From NCBI RefSeq assembly GCF_003144195.1, contig NW_020290005.1:310001-374000 (forward strand): 64,000 nucleotides of DNA, read 5' to 3'. Under the pieces are notes generated by a model. That model was not told the DNA's origin. It did not search any database and saw only the letters and a program-made list of their open reading frames with translations. The first letter of the stretch is position 1, and the number at the start of each line of letters is the position of its first letter. The translations under genes and the position numbers were made by a program. The DNA comes from Ceraceosorus guamensis (Eukaryota > Basidiomycota > Exobasidiomycetes > Ceraceosorales > Ceraceosoraceae). This document shows, piece after piece, positions 21,601-31,780 of this stretch.

Positions 21601-23004
21601 ATCAAGTTCAACACTGGTGTTGCGACGGACTATTCTCAAGACGACGGCGAGCTTGCCCACAGAAACTTGCTCACTTTGCGCGCTCTGACTGAACACGACC
21701 ATGAAGCTTTCTTCAGCATTATTGCCAGAGCATACTACAGGCACGTCACAAACAGTGCCGACCCAGGTGAAGGCCTCAATATAGAAGCTTGGAGACGACG
21801 AGCGATTGCTCGCGCGACCATTGCTGGAAGAGGAGGCACTGTGCAGCCTGGCAGGGCAGGTCGAAGAGCAGGAAGGAATGCACTGGCTCGTGCGCGACTT
21901 CGGCCGAAGGGCATGAGCCGGGCATTCGACGATGCCGACCGTTGGAGCAGCACGAGCGAGTCCGAAGTGTTCACGCCACCTCCTTCGCTTATGAACGCAA
22001 GCGATGGCCATGAGGCCGCGCTAGCGCCATCCACAGCCCCTAAAAGCGCGTCAAATTTGCCTTCGACACACGTGCCATCATTCCCCTCAAATTTTAAGGG
22101 CAAGCAGAAAATAGAAAGTCCGCCTGAGGCGCCCTCTTCCGATTCGGAACGCAAAGCATCCAGTGCTCTGAAGTTGTCGGAACCGACGTTTCTGAGCAGT
22201 AGTCCTGCCGAGCAGAGTACAAAGTCACGACGCGAAAGGGAGGTCTCTTCAGCGCAGAGTGAAGGCAGTCAGCTCCTCCTTGCCGCCGAACTCCGATCCA
22301 CGCCGAGCAAAGTGAGGGCCGATGGCATGGGTTCGTCGTCGAACCGCGCCGCCGTCGATGGAGCTAACGCCGCCGAGCAACAGTGGGATTCTCGCGATTC
22401 GCCGCTGACCTCGCATCGTTTGTTAACGGAGGTAGGGAAGTCTCCGGAGCGTTCAAAGCGTAGCTGGCGCATATCTGCACAAGGTCAGCCCACTTCACGC
22501 TTGGCAGATCAGCCAAAGTCATCCTCCATACGCTTTGACGATCGTCCGCCCACCTTTGAGGCTCCTGTCCGCTTGACCCTGACACCTTATGCGATCAGTA
22601 CGAGTCGTCCAAGCAGCCGAAGTGGCAGGACGCGCGCGCACACTGTCGCAACAGGTCAGGATGGTAGACCAGCTTCGCAAAGCGGCAGGGAGACCTATTT
22701 TGATGGAAGCGCTTCGCATCTCCCTGGAGGCGGACATGAGAGCGCTTTGGCCGGGATGCACCAGGCGGGGTGGAGTCCTTCGCACGGCAGCACATTTCGA
22801 CCCTCGACTCCGACTAGCGCGAACCGTCTTCCGGACATTTTGGACGGCAGTCTGACGGGTCTTACAGGTCAGGCAATTCGGCGTCCAGCGGCTGATGCAG
22901 GTGCAAAAGCGCAGGAAGCGACCTCGTCACCCACATTGCATCCAGACCTTCCAGGCGCCCTTCAATCTCTCAACCATAGGAAACGTGAAGAGTCTCGTTC
23001 ATAA
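18685..23004 (+). CDS. Large PH-domain protein with N-terminal ubiquitin/RA-like segment
   Basis: This is a single uninterrupted exon of 1439 residues. Near residues 62-105 is a short conserved-looking segment (RRIPIYVRFVPRDIWLRM, then STISAVKDAALERAGVP) that resembles a ubiquitin-like or Ras-association fold. Residues ~790-850 (WDQAAHPMSPHYALYSF, then MEDWRTVAAFKVRPFELIEVQ) form another ordered block. Residues ~875-1020 look like a PH domain: FSEGWYYVLKSS, GTWKLRYVVVRGWILSLF, and a final helix ending EAFFSIIARAYYRHV. The rest is Ser/Ala/Pro-rich disorder with a poly-Ala run. A membrane- or phosphoinositide-binding scaffold in signalling or polarity is a reasonable inference, but I do not recognise a named orthologue. 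The ATG at 18685 is the first in frame. Confidence 0.78.
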   Translation: MSNFPEERDDAGPSRSPTTPRVAPSSITKNVTIATSSAAPCATSAMFSSSAVAADTADVILERRIPIYVRFVPRDIWLRMHVDLASTISAVKDAALERAGVPLEDPTMNPGFFEEVTNASALASMSKSGLGLPPEVSTLPRGFLARRAGFIGSGNAGGPTLALWDSSVPISSPRHKTKAASTASAAAQHLHGDPGRGGIGKLGPVGAGFPAVYSLPTLSNRRQQATGSSAVSHGAHDATSNGELLSIAPASPLAASASVSPGLIVKPSRRPTMPSSASSPDIETRSHIRQVTDRSARHMTSFSALAAAAATSSPSPTSTRQAPTSSDSHSYAAASQAATPYSLSSAPDSPSVVVSRRQASKKETSHHSQDQSLTADLDAYTDWTTYGLPGNLEALRLEQEATARTRSPDPSADVARKSEALSAGSSSATSTAVSRAAAYTAAATGMSPSMSSSTAASADIGSFGVTSPDDELSTSASTVPEPDVIVEAAEAELSKEGAREQTPNAQSKAWQGGSQPGRRDRKPPSTTHPFDSDEYEESTSEEESVWGDVGDEPDQSGQMTSAGRSSLSTSSEDSESELALRTIDDSQLWGTQLEELMEQNAAAAAAAAAAVQPSAIGTPAATGQPTRSSPAHTRQASILPGGVANALAAQSQPRIPRREGSVSSERARSGTITVSNLSVQSPAGTSAPASATTPVCSESEVVNHLAPSVDRIARKPPAIRRVGLDDVEIHSKSSESSLGSNAHSLSRDGVNYSQLSTSTHASSPAKSVPRPTGRIAGIRMDEISAWDQAAHPMSPHYALYSFTNGMLMEDWRTVAAFKVRPFELIEVQFARQRDRVHLPRMGEANLAVTSSQAAATASALAAASARMRIRTPALDERYVEPFSEGWYYVLKSSSGSGKHSKAGLGTWKLRYVVVRGWILSLFRQKPSRPDLTVSRGLFSWHLGTTRWVVTERADGATSPPLPYGRLASESISIKFNTGVATDYSQDDGELAHRNLLTLRALTEHDHEAFFSIIARAYYRHVTNSADPGEGLNIEAWRRRAIARATIAGRGGTVQPGRAGRRAGRNALARARLRPKGMSRAFDDADRWSSTSESEVFTPPPSLMNASDGHEAALAPSTAPKSASNLPSTHVPSFPSNFKGKQKIESPPEAPSSDSERKASSALKLSEPTFLSSSPAEQSTKSRREREVSSAQSEGSQLLLAAELRSTPSKVRADGMGSSSNRAAVDGANAAEQQWDSRDSPLTSHRLLTEVGKSPERSKRSWRISAQGQPTSRLADQPKSSSIRFDDRPPTFEAPVRLTLTPYAISTSRPSSRSGRTRAHTVATGQDGRPASQSGRETYFDGSASHLPGGGHESALAGMHQAGWSPSHGSTFRPSTPTSANRLPDILDGSLTGLTGQAIRRPAADAGAKAQEATSSPTLHPDLPGALQSLNHRKREESRS
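20485..20514 (+). repeat. Poly-Ala coding repeat (GCA/GCG)
   Basis: About ten consecutive Ala codons in the PH-domain gene. Mixed GCA and GCG codons suggest some age. Confidence 0.85.
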
Positions 23005-23736
23005 AGTGCGTTGACTGGGCATTGACACGTCTTGATTTTGTTCTTTTCTCTTTGTTTCTCTGTCCGCACGTTCCTCCTTTGAGGCTGACCAATGGTCGGG
23101 CCCACGAACAGACGCGCCATTCGTGAACATTGATTCTTCACCCCAAAAAAAAAGCCCCGAACCTTTTCCCTTTTCCCCCCGATGATCTTCAATCCGCGTC
23201 AACGTATCCTCCACGCGCCTTCAAAACTTCACCTCTGTTGTATGTATCAATCAATCAACGCAGCTCACGGTATTAATGTGCCATCGCAATCGCATCCACA
23301 ACCACGGGCCTGATCAGTCTGTGTGAAATCTCCCACAACCAGAAAACGCCGAATCGCTTTCGCAACGTGCAATGCTTATTGGTCGATGCGGTCTGCAGGC
23401 TTACTAGAGCGAAGTACTGTCCTATTGCTTCATTAGAGTCCAAAAGGTAAAAAGAGACGGACATGGTGTGCATGCGATGTAGGAGTTCGTGCGGTCGAGC
23501 AGTGCGAGCGAGGTGGAAAGAAGAGGCAAGCCAAGATGCTCGTTGCTCGAGAAGCGAACAGCATGCTCGGGTGTATCAAGAGCGGAATTGAAGAAGTGAG
23601 AGAGAGACCGCTACAGGAGGCAGTACAGAGCAGTGCGGTAGATCGTCAATCGAGGTGGATGTAGATAGCGTGCAGTGCGTCGTTTGTCCGCTGATGCGTT
23701 TCGCGATGCGTCGTTGCTGGAACGCGAGCGAGCGTA
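23005..23736. other. Intergenic region between convergent PH-domain and KRE6 genes
   Basis: This 3'-3' gap of 732 bp contains an A9-type homopolymer near 23146-23154 and no supportable coding sequence. It should hold both transcription terminators. Confidence 0.5.
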
Positions 23737-26335
23737 TCAGCAGCCGTCGATGAGCCTGTTCTTGGGCCAATTGTACTTGTCTCTCCACTGCGTGACGTTG
23801 GGGTTGTTGTACACGTCCCCATGTCTGTTGATGTAGTCTGCAGTTGGATGATCAGCGGGATCGCAAGTGGTCTTGTCGGCTTGACCATCGCGCTGGTACA
23901 CCCTAACGTAGTCTACCTTCATGGTAGCGGGGAACTGGAGAGTGTCGAACTCGATGTGTTGGAAACCTTCAGAGATACCCAAGTTGAGGATGATGGAGAG
24001 TGGCTCGGTGGGGATAGGTCGGCGACCGATACCGATGTTGGGACGAGGCGGTGTCGAGGCGCCAGTGACTGTCCAAGTTTGCTTGCCATCGATGTACCAA
24101 CTGATGTACCCGCTGCCGTCGTTATCATAGTCGGGAACGTACTCGAAACCAAAGGTCGTAAAGGTAGGGTTGGTGGCGAGCTCGTATGCCTTGTTTGGGA
24201 TGGGCGATAGACCAGAGACGGCCTCTTGGTACACACCGCCAGTGTAGGAGTTGATCTTCGTCCCACCTCCTGGGTGAAGCACCGCGACGTCTTGATCCCA
24301 ATCGTAGGCGAGATCGAATGGAGCGGTCTGCAACGACTGCGAGGCCTCGCCCACACCCTCCGCCGTCTGAGCTTCGAGCGCGTCGATTTCGGGTGAAGAT
24401 CGACCGACGTTGTTATTGGGACCCTGAGCGCGTGTGTGAGCGCGTCAGCATGCCAGGCACGTGAGATGTCCCACGCTCAACACTGGCGCCTATCCACTCA
24501 CTGGGTGATCTTCGCCTGAGCAGGTGCATGAGGGAAGGCGCATACCTGGAAGCCAGTTCAGACCCGTCTTGCCATACTTGACAGAAGTCACAACCGAATC
24601 TGGTGTACCATTTGCAATATCACTCTGATTCGGTCGGATCCCATTATCACATCCTTGATAACTGTAAGGCCAAGTTCTAAGCAGCGGCAGAAACAAGCAG
24701 AGACAGGAAGAGGACGTCAGCTTAAGGTGCGCAAGGAACGTAGGCGAGAAGAGGACACTCACCCCTGTTGACAGCGTTGCAGTCGCGTGCACCAGAGGAA
24801 GCGAGGGACAGTCAGCTTCGGAGCAGAGAGATCAATGACACACTACGTACATCAGTCGTTCCAAGGTAGCCGGGACGACCTGTGATCAAGGAGCAGATAC
24901 AAGAATGAGCTCGTGTAAGGATCCCAGCCTTGCAAAATAACGCAACGCACCGAGGTTGCCCATGGTCCAGAGACCTGGCCACCAGCCCTGAGTGTTCGGG
25001 CTGCCTGGCAAAATGGCAGAGAATTCAATGTATCCACCTTGAAAGCAGAACTTATTCCCTGTGCGCACGCATGGGCAAAACGTATCATCTCATGAGCAAG
25101 TAGGCATCTCGTATACTGAACGACTACACCGACAACACTCACAGGACTGAAGCATTCCACTTCGGAAGTTGAGATTGTGAGTGGGACGATCCTCCATCGT
25201 GATTTGCAGATGTCCGTCAGTGGTGTTAATCTGCTCAGGCGCATACCATTCGTAATCTGTGCTCGAGCATGAGCCAAGTCAGCGAGGTCTAATGGATGCA
25301 GTGACAAGCTTCACCATCTACGCACCGCCCGTAGCTCCGTACCAAATGTCGACCGCCGTCCAGTAGGGATCATCGCCAGGCCAGAAAGTGCGTCCTGGAG
25401 TGTTGAACTCGTCCGAAAAAACACAGTGATGCTTGATACCATCGGCGTTCGTCCACTCCCGGTCTGCAGGAAGTGTATCGTTGTCTACGAGACCCAAGAT
25501 GCTTGGAACATTTGGCACCTGCCCTGAACCATTAGTTCCGCCAATGTTGAAGCCAGACGTGTTGTCAGGGTGCTTCGTGTAATGCGCGATGATAGGGTAA
25601 CCAGCAAAAAGAGCCAATAGACCTGTCACGATCACCACCAGGGCAAGCACATTGAGGATGCCTCTCGCTGAGCAGGGGTGCAAAGAGTCTCCTCGCTTGG
25701 AATCGGGGTTGTGCTGCAAGACAAAAGAAGCAGTCAGCAGTCGCATGTCAGCAATGCGCGCGTTGGCGGGCTGTCAAATTGTAGCCATATGCAGGGCACA
25801 CAAAACTCACCAAGTAGTCATCTGGCTCTGCTTCGCCCTTGCCGTCCCAGAGCAGACCGTCCTGCTGCGGCTGGTAGTACTGCTTATTATCCCCGCCGTA
25901 TGATGAAGCAGCGCTGTAATTGCTAGCTCTGTTTCCGGCGTCGTGTTGATTCAGGTTGGCTCCCAACGTGGCTCCGGCAGCAGCGCCACCAGCAGCATAA
26001 GCACCTCTACCCTGACCAGGTCTGCTTCCCATCTTTCCCATGCTTCCCTTTCGCAGATGAGAATAAGGACCATATTCGCCATTCGTCGTTACGTCCCTCT
26101 GACTTCCCACATAGCCAGCACCGCCACCGCCTCCCTGATTGTTTGAAATCATCGGCGAGTTGCTCGATCGACCCGATTCTGCAGATCCACTAGCACTTCC
26201 GCTCGCATCTCCTGTCGAGCGCCTTCCCGGGGCAGGGAAGCCCTGCGGATTTCCGCTCATATTGCGATTGTAACTTCCAACGCTGGGATTAGGAACGCTT
26301 TGATAGTTCGCTCCTCCTTGGTGCGCGTAAGACAT
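23737..26335 (-). CDS. Kre6/Skn1-type beta-1,6-glucan synthesis protein (GH16-like, SKN1 family)
   Basis: My model has eight exons: 25811..26335, 25326..25713, 25143..25256, 24951..25058, 24851..24879, 24763..24764, 24502..24676 and 23737..24423, giving 675 residues. A Gly/Ser-rich cytosolic N-terminus is followed by one membrane segment near residues 193-219, as expected for type II topology. The luminal GH16-like domain follows: [79 protein letters not shown] and SPEIDALEA near residue 459, which holds the putative catalytic acidic pair. It ends in VDYVRVYQRDGQ and a Cys-containing tail. Family members act in the secretory pathway to build beta-1,6-glucan. Exon 6 is only 2 nt in this model; the alternative is a longer seventh exon starting at 24720. 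Confidence 0.93.
24763..24764 (-). other. Putative 2-nt micro-exon of the KRE6/SKN1 gene
   Basis: On the coding strand the two bases GG lie between a CAACAG acceptor and a GTGAGT donor. Introns on the two sides are 86 bp each (24765..24850 and 24677..24762). Joining GAT + GG + AACTTGG gives Asp-Gly-Thr-Trp, the conserved DGTWPYSY of this family. Skipping it breaks the frame. Using the upstream AAG acceptor (exon start 24720) would keep the frame but insert 15 hydrophobic, unconserved residues and lose the Gly. Confidence 0.6.
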
Positions 26336-28686
26336 GTGGGGTGATGCGCGCTCTAGGCAGCAAAATCGTTGCGGTATGCGGTATAGTCGACGAGCGAAAG
26401 GGACGAATTCTGTTCGTCAGGACTTCTCTACTCGAACAAGATCGTGTCGCCGTGCGACCAGGGGAGATCTTGCGTTGGACGTCTTTCGGTGAAACGGTCA
26501 GATGGTGTTGTCGGTGCACGATGAGTTCTTGCGGCCAAGCAAGGTTACCGCGTATATACACATTTTGACTGTGACTTGCGCTGCGAGCGCGGGCCATGGC
26601 ATGAGCAGCAGCTAAGATCGAGCGCGGGCAGCTAGCTACGCAGCACCTTTGCGCCCATTGACCTTGACGGCGCGCAAGGGCGGTCGGTCGTCACAGCTAG
26701 TCCGCGCATCAGTCACGCGGCACAGCACCGCACCGTACCGCACCGCACCGCACCGCATCTCGCAACAGCAGCATGCAGCAACAGAGCCTTGATTCGCTGA
26801 TTGCTGCAAGTTGCGCGTCGCCGAGATTTTAGGGGATGGGCAAGGTCAGGCGACGAGACGGTGGGCATAGCACCCGCGTGAGCAAGCAGCTATACTGTAC
26901 TCAAGACTGTACAATTGCCATGATGCATGCAAGTTTTGTGGCGGGGCTCGTGAGCGGCACGTTTCGCCGGCCCAAACCGCGGGTGTGCGCTGCGGGCCCA
27001 CGGCTTCCGCGCGTCCAGCAGCAGCGCGCATGCAGCAGTATGCAGCCGTGCGCGCTCATTCCAACGTGGCCAGCACGCAGGCGAGTCGCGCTGCTGCTGA
27101 TGGAAAGAGCCAAATCATATCGCAGCGATTCATGCGCGCATGCAACCGAATGGACGCGCAACCCCGAGGACTGGATACGGGCCATCACAAAGCTATATCA
27201 GCGTTGCGCGAGTGCGAGTGCGAGTGCAAGGCAGCCTTCACCAACAACGTGCGTCGACCCGGCCCCCCCTGAGCCTGCCTATGTAGCCGGTGGCTCGGCT
27301 CGCAAGATCCAGCGAGCATGCAGAGCATTCAAGATTAGATGAGGTGGATCTATCCTTAATATTGAGGATGGCAGCTAGGAGCCGGCCAAATACTTAAAAG
27401 AGACCTGAGCTCGTCCATCACTCGACTGGACTGCCCTCTTCTGCCTGCCCGATACCAAACGGCAAGAAAAAGGTAGCAAGTTGAAAGACTCAATCGCACT
27501 TGTCAAACCTCACACGTAGTGCAGAGGCCGCTGTCGGTCCTCCATTCGTGATTGGCAACATCAAGAATGCATGACGGTCAGCCTCTCGGCCTCACGCACA
27601 TCAGTTGTGGACTTGTGGTGCTGCTCACCTGGAAGTGATTTGCACGGGCCGGGCGTCATCGAGAATGAAACTCAAGCTAAGATCCGAAGGTGCGCTCTGG
27701 GTGCCTTCTCCGGATTCACCTGAGCTGAGGTTGGTCCGGCCGCGCCTCGGCAAACATCTGATTCATGAGTTCCAGGACCCTACAGTCATGAGTTATAGCA
27801 AAGACGACAGACACCAAATCAAGTCTTTGCATGCTGCCCCTCACAACTCGTGACGCAGTGGATGAAGCTAGTGCGAGTCCGAAGTGAGTACTACTAGACT
27901 CACGACTCGTGATTGCCGTCCGACTGTCGACAAGGTAAGAGCTGTGGGTCGCCTCCAAGTCAGTCATAGTCGAGGCCGCCGAAGAGCTCCCTCCAGGGGC
28001 TACTCGGGTTGGCGGTAAGCATTCCTGCAGAGTCCGCCTAGCTGGAGCAGTGCACGAGCACCCGCCTGCGCGACCGTCCGCGCGCGCTTTATGTCAGCAG
28101 CTCCTTGTCCTTTGCATGTTTTTCTGCAAGTCGATGAGCCGGTCCCTGAACCACGGGCGCAAGAGCAGTATTGCTTTGCAAGTCCGACAATGCCAAGCCT
28201 TGAGACAGCCGGGCTAGCGCCAAGGCACTTCTCCAGTCATCCTCGTCCTGATGGCGGGGATGAAGTAGATCGGCAACTGCCATTCCGCAATGCATTCAAA
28301 CTTATTATAATTGTGATTTCACGATTCAAGTTCGCGCTGTGGGCGCCAGCATTCAAATGGTAACGGGATCTGTGCTGTCACGTGCAACGTCAGAAAGAAA
28401 GACCTTTTGAGCGCGACCTCCTCTTTCAATTTTCGAGGTGGAAAGCCTCGCAATCTCATTGGTCACATTGATCTACATTTTTAGCTGATTAGTGAGGTCG
28501 ACCTGACGATCTCATTGTAGGTGACTTGAAGTAGCTCCAGCTCAGACAAGTTGTCGGCCGCGTGGTGCATAATCTTGCAGTGAGACGAAATGGCTCTGCG
28601 ACGCTCACCTTCGACGCAGCGCAACATAAAGCGTAATCATGAATCGTCTCTTGCCCAGATTGGCGGCTCCGTCTCTGATCAGCTGC
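26336..28686. other. Long intergenic region upstream of KRE6
   Basis: This 2.35-kb gap carries the KRE6 promoter and the MRM2 3' flank. It has a CACCG pentamer repeat (26726-26757), a GCGAGT hexamer repeat near 27213-27230, one ATTCGTGATT decamer (27544-27553), and CACGACTCGTGATT near 27901-27914. A 168-codon ATG frame at 26836-27342 has no family match and biased composition, so I do not call it a gene. Confidence 0.5.
26726..26757. repeat. CACCG pentanucleotide microsatellite
   Basis: About six and a half tandem CACCG units, with one unit changed to TACCG. It lies in the region upstream of KRE6. Confidence 0.9.
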
Positions 28687-30900
28687 TCAGCATTCGCCCC
28701 TTCTCTCCCTTGCCGTAGAGATTGTCGGGGCCACGTGACTTGACTGGTCGTTCGAAAAGTCCAAATTCTCCTGTTCCATCCGTTGCAAGTACCTCTCAAA
28801 GCCAGGTTTGAGGCCAAAGCAGACAAAGAACATTTCTATGCTCGTATCCTTTGAAGCTTTGCACTTGACCAGTCTGATGTGCTCAAACGCATGCAGCAGA
28901 GCTGTCGCGGAGCCCGAAAAAGAAGAAAACAGTCAGTCGTCTTCTCGAATGCGACCAAACGAGCGACTCGACTTACTCGACTTGTGAAACGCGTTGGCCG
29001 TCTTTCCAGGGAAATATTTGGCCACGTAGACGCTCCCTGCCATTCTCTGTCTTTCTTTCAAGCTCGCTTTCAACGATTTATCCCCGTTCGGCGAAATCTT
29101 ATGAGGTGCCACCGTGGCGCTCCACTTGAGGTTGCGATATGCAAAGCTAAAGGAAGCTGTCAGAAGCCTGAGCATGGCCTCTTCATCTCGCGCCTTGCTG
29201 CCAGAGCTAAACGAATATGGCGCAAGTACAACGTGTCAGTGGTTGACTCGCACACATTGGCGCTGCACATAGCACTCACAGACTGGCTACAAAGATGGAA
29301 AGGAAGAGAAAAAAAAGGAAAGTTGCGAAACTTCACAAGTAAGCATCAAAGACCTTTTGTTGTTTGTCTAGCTCTCCGATGGAGCACAAAGCCAACTCAC
29401 GACACATGTCGCTCATGACGACATTGACCAGTCGCTGAGATTTGCCTGAAGGATCCAAGTACTTGTCAGTCGATTCCTGAAGTCTTCTCGTCTCTGCCTC
29501 TGATGGAGGTTCCGATTTGCCCGGCACCTTCGGCAGTGGATACAACTTCGGCAATGGCGCTTCGGACATCGCTTCACTATCGGTCTGCTCCTCTGATGGC
29601 CTGGTTCCTTCATCATCACCACCGTCAAGGTTGTCTCCAGGGTGATCTAATCTCTGAGTTTGCTCTGTGTTCTCAGAAGCCACTGGCGGTGCGTGGGGAG
29701 CGTTCGAATTGAGGTTGTCTACCAGAAGGGAATCTTCCCGGCCAACTTTGCTCCTGATAGAATCTTGGAGAAGGAGTTGCACATCATGTCTGAGACGATT
29801 CAAAAATAAGGGCTTAGCCATCTGACGTGAACATTTGAAGCAGAACGACCTTCCCTCTCACCTCAAGAAGTCACCATGGACAATGGTGGTGGAGCTATCC
29901 TCAAGCGCTTTCAAAATGTCCGACTTGATATCGATGGACCAAACCAATGGCTCCTCATCCTCCTTCGTTGCCGTAGACGCGTCACCTCCCGCTTTAAGCA
30001 ACAAGCCATGCTGTCTGGCTCTGTCTTCGCGTTGTCTGAGCGTGTCGATCGCCACTTCTGTCCAGCCTCCAGGATACGCCCCCAAATCTACTACGACTTG
30101 TCTCTCTGGATGTTCTTCTGACGGACCGCGAAGAATGTTCAACTTCGAATCGAGCTCAAACTGCATCGAGCGAGAAAAAGGGAGGCGGTTCATTCGATCT
30201 GCTCCAGAGTGCCGTAGACGGACAGGAGGCGAAGGCAGAACAAAGACCGATCGGCAACACTACTCACCAACTTGTATGCGCTCTTGTTCTTGAATACAAT
30301 CTGCCCCACTTTCAAGCCGGTAGATGCCAATTTGCCACGATAATGTATAGGCTTCAAATGATCAGGTTGATTCCTGTCTCTCCTGCTGAGCATCATCTCT
30401 ACCGTGGATAGCATTTGGTAAGTCCTGCCGCTCGACGTGCCACGTTGTTCGCTCGAAGTTGAGTGAGCATTTTTAATCTTCGGAAACGTAGCATATCCTT
30501 CGTCGGGCTCTGTCGAGTGCGCGTTTGATGCTTGGTAGCGTCTGCTGTTTGAGTCTCGACCACGATCACCTTGACGCCCTCTCCTCGCGGAGCCTCCTTT
30601 ACCCTTGTCATAGCCTGCTGGACTTTGTCTCCCCTCCCTCCGATGCCTTCTTCCTTCTTCTCCCCTTCCTCCTCTATCCTCCCATGAGCTCGATGACCAC
30701 CTCGGTAAATCTTGCTTGAAGTCATGATCCCTATCTCTGTATGCAGAGAATTTGTCGTTGGAGGAGCTGGAGGCGAATCTGTTCGACGAGCGATGAGCAG
30801 GGCATGCGCCATTCCCTCTCGATTGCCGTGCGGAGCACAACCATTGCTGCTGAGAACCTCGAAGTTGACGCAGAAAGTGAAGCTGCGATGGGTTCTTCAT
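28687..30900 (-). CDS. MRM2: FtsJ-type mitochondrial rRNA 2'-O-methyltransferase (MRM2-like)
   Basis: Six exons (30268..30900, 29862..30160, 29401..29789, 29280..29286, 28977..29206, 28687..28901) give 590 residues. The N-terminus (MKNPSQLHFLRQLRG, continuing to SSNRFASSSS) looks like a mitochondrial presequence and is followed by an Arg/Gly/Ser-rich tract. FtsJ features come in order: SAYKL (catalytic Lys), VVVDLGAYPGGWTEVA (SAM binding), WSIDIK, IVHGDF, VVMSDM (catalytic Asp), LSG, VYVAKYF (catalytic Lys) and KDTSIEMFFVCFG (catalytic Glu). An acidic insertion of about 120 residues sits between HGDF and SDM, where RrmJ has a short loop. A 7-nt exon supplies Pro-Ser-Leu of CPSLSG. The enzyme would methylate a uridine in the large mitochondrial rRNA. 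The first ATG in frame is at 30900. Confidence 0.85.
29280..29286 (-). other. 7-nt micro-exon of the MRM2-like gene
   Basis: CCAGTCT between a TAG acceptor and a GTGAGT donor. With the split codons either side it yields Pro-Ser-Leu, giving SDM-CPSLSG, which matches the SDMAPNLSG consensus of FtsJ enzymes. Flanking introns are 114 and 73 bp. Confidence 0.82.
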
Positions 30901-31780
30901 CGCTGCCAAGCACTTGTCGGACCTGGTCTGAAGTTGGCAGCAAAGAGCGACAGTAAGACTGATGAGACGACGTAGATGTATGCCAGGATTCTAAGGAAGG
31001 ATGCTGTGATGACTGGGAGGAGGGTCATCGAGGCTAGAGGAAGACATCTTGGCTCTGCCTCCTCCTCCACCCTTCTTCACGATTCGTGATTAATTGCAGA
31101 CCTTCTCATCCGCGTGCATGCATGCATATAAATGCGCCTCACCCGAAAATATAAAAGCCCTTGCTCACGTGACATTCATCATCGTGTCCGTGAGTTCCTT
31201 ACAAATAAGTCGTGAGTGCTCCCTCCGCCGGCCAGCATCCATATACCACTGAACGCCCAGCTTTGTGTCGTGAATGGGCACTCCCCCCCCCCCCCCCCCC
31301 CCAGCCAAAAGCACATGACTTGAATGGCACAAGTTGTAGATCTGGGCTCCGAGAATAAGCACGAATCTGCATGCAACTACACTCTTGACTGTTATACCTA
31401 CAGGCGAGCAGCAGATGGGCTGCATGACGCGCGGTCGGCGCCAAACTCCACACAACAGGGGCCCTTCCGCGGCGCGAACAGCACGGGCGTATATGTATAG
31501 AGGTACACATGTATACCGGTGTCGATCCGCATTCATGTACATTGATTATTATTCGTGAACATCACAAGGATATTTGCAGAGTGCTCCTCTCTTTCTCGCA
31601 CAAAGTGCAACGCTTTGACGCACCTGCAATACCGACTGGCACCATTCACAACATAAAGTTGGACGGATCTGCTGGAGTCCTAGAGTGGCCGAGTTGGAAA
31701 GGATATGACCTCTTGGACGTCTTAGGGCAAGCAAGCTTCGCCGCATTGCTGTGATTCGCCGCCCTTGCGAACAGCCCAGC
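30901..31780. other. Intergenic region between divergent MRM2 and dysferlin-domain genes
   Basis: This 880-bp gap holds both promoters. It contains one ATTCGTGATT decamer (31082-31091), GCATGCATGCATATAAATG-like sequence near 31116-31135, a TATAAAAG box-like word near 31150-31158, and a run of 20 C (31283-31302). I see no coding sequence. Confidence 0.55.
31283..31302 (+). repeat. C20 homopolymer
   Basis: Twenty consecutive C residues, by far the longest homopolymer in the window. Its complement is a G-run able to form a quadruplex. Its exact length in the assembly may be unreliable. Confidence 0.9.

Noticed and set aside
24502-24720. Longer KRE6 exon beginning at 24720 instead of the 2-nt exon
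   Set aside because: It is kept only as an alternative: it is in frame but inserts 15 hydrophobic residues into a conserved motif and loses the conserved Gly.
26836-27342. 168-codon plus-strand ATG frame ending in an IQ-like IQRACRAFKIR
   Set aside because: Composition is biased (Arg/Ala/Cys from GC-rich repeats), the IQ match is imperfect and single, and nothing around supports transcription.
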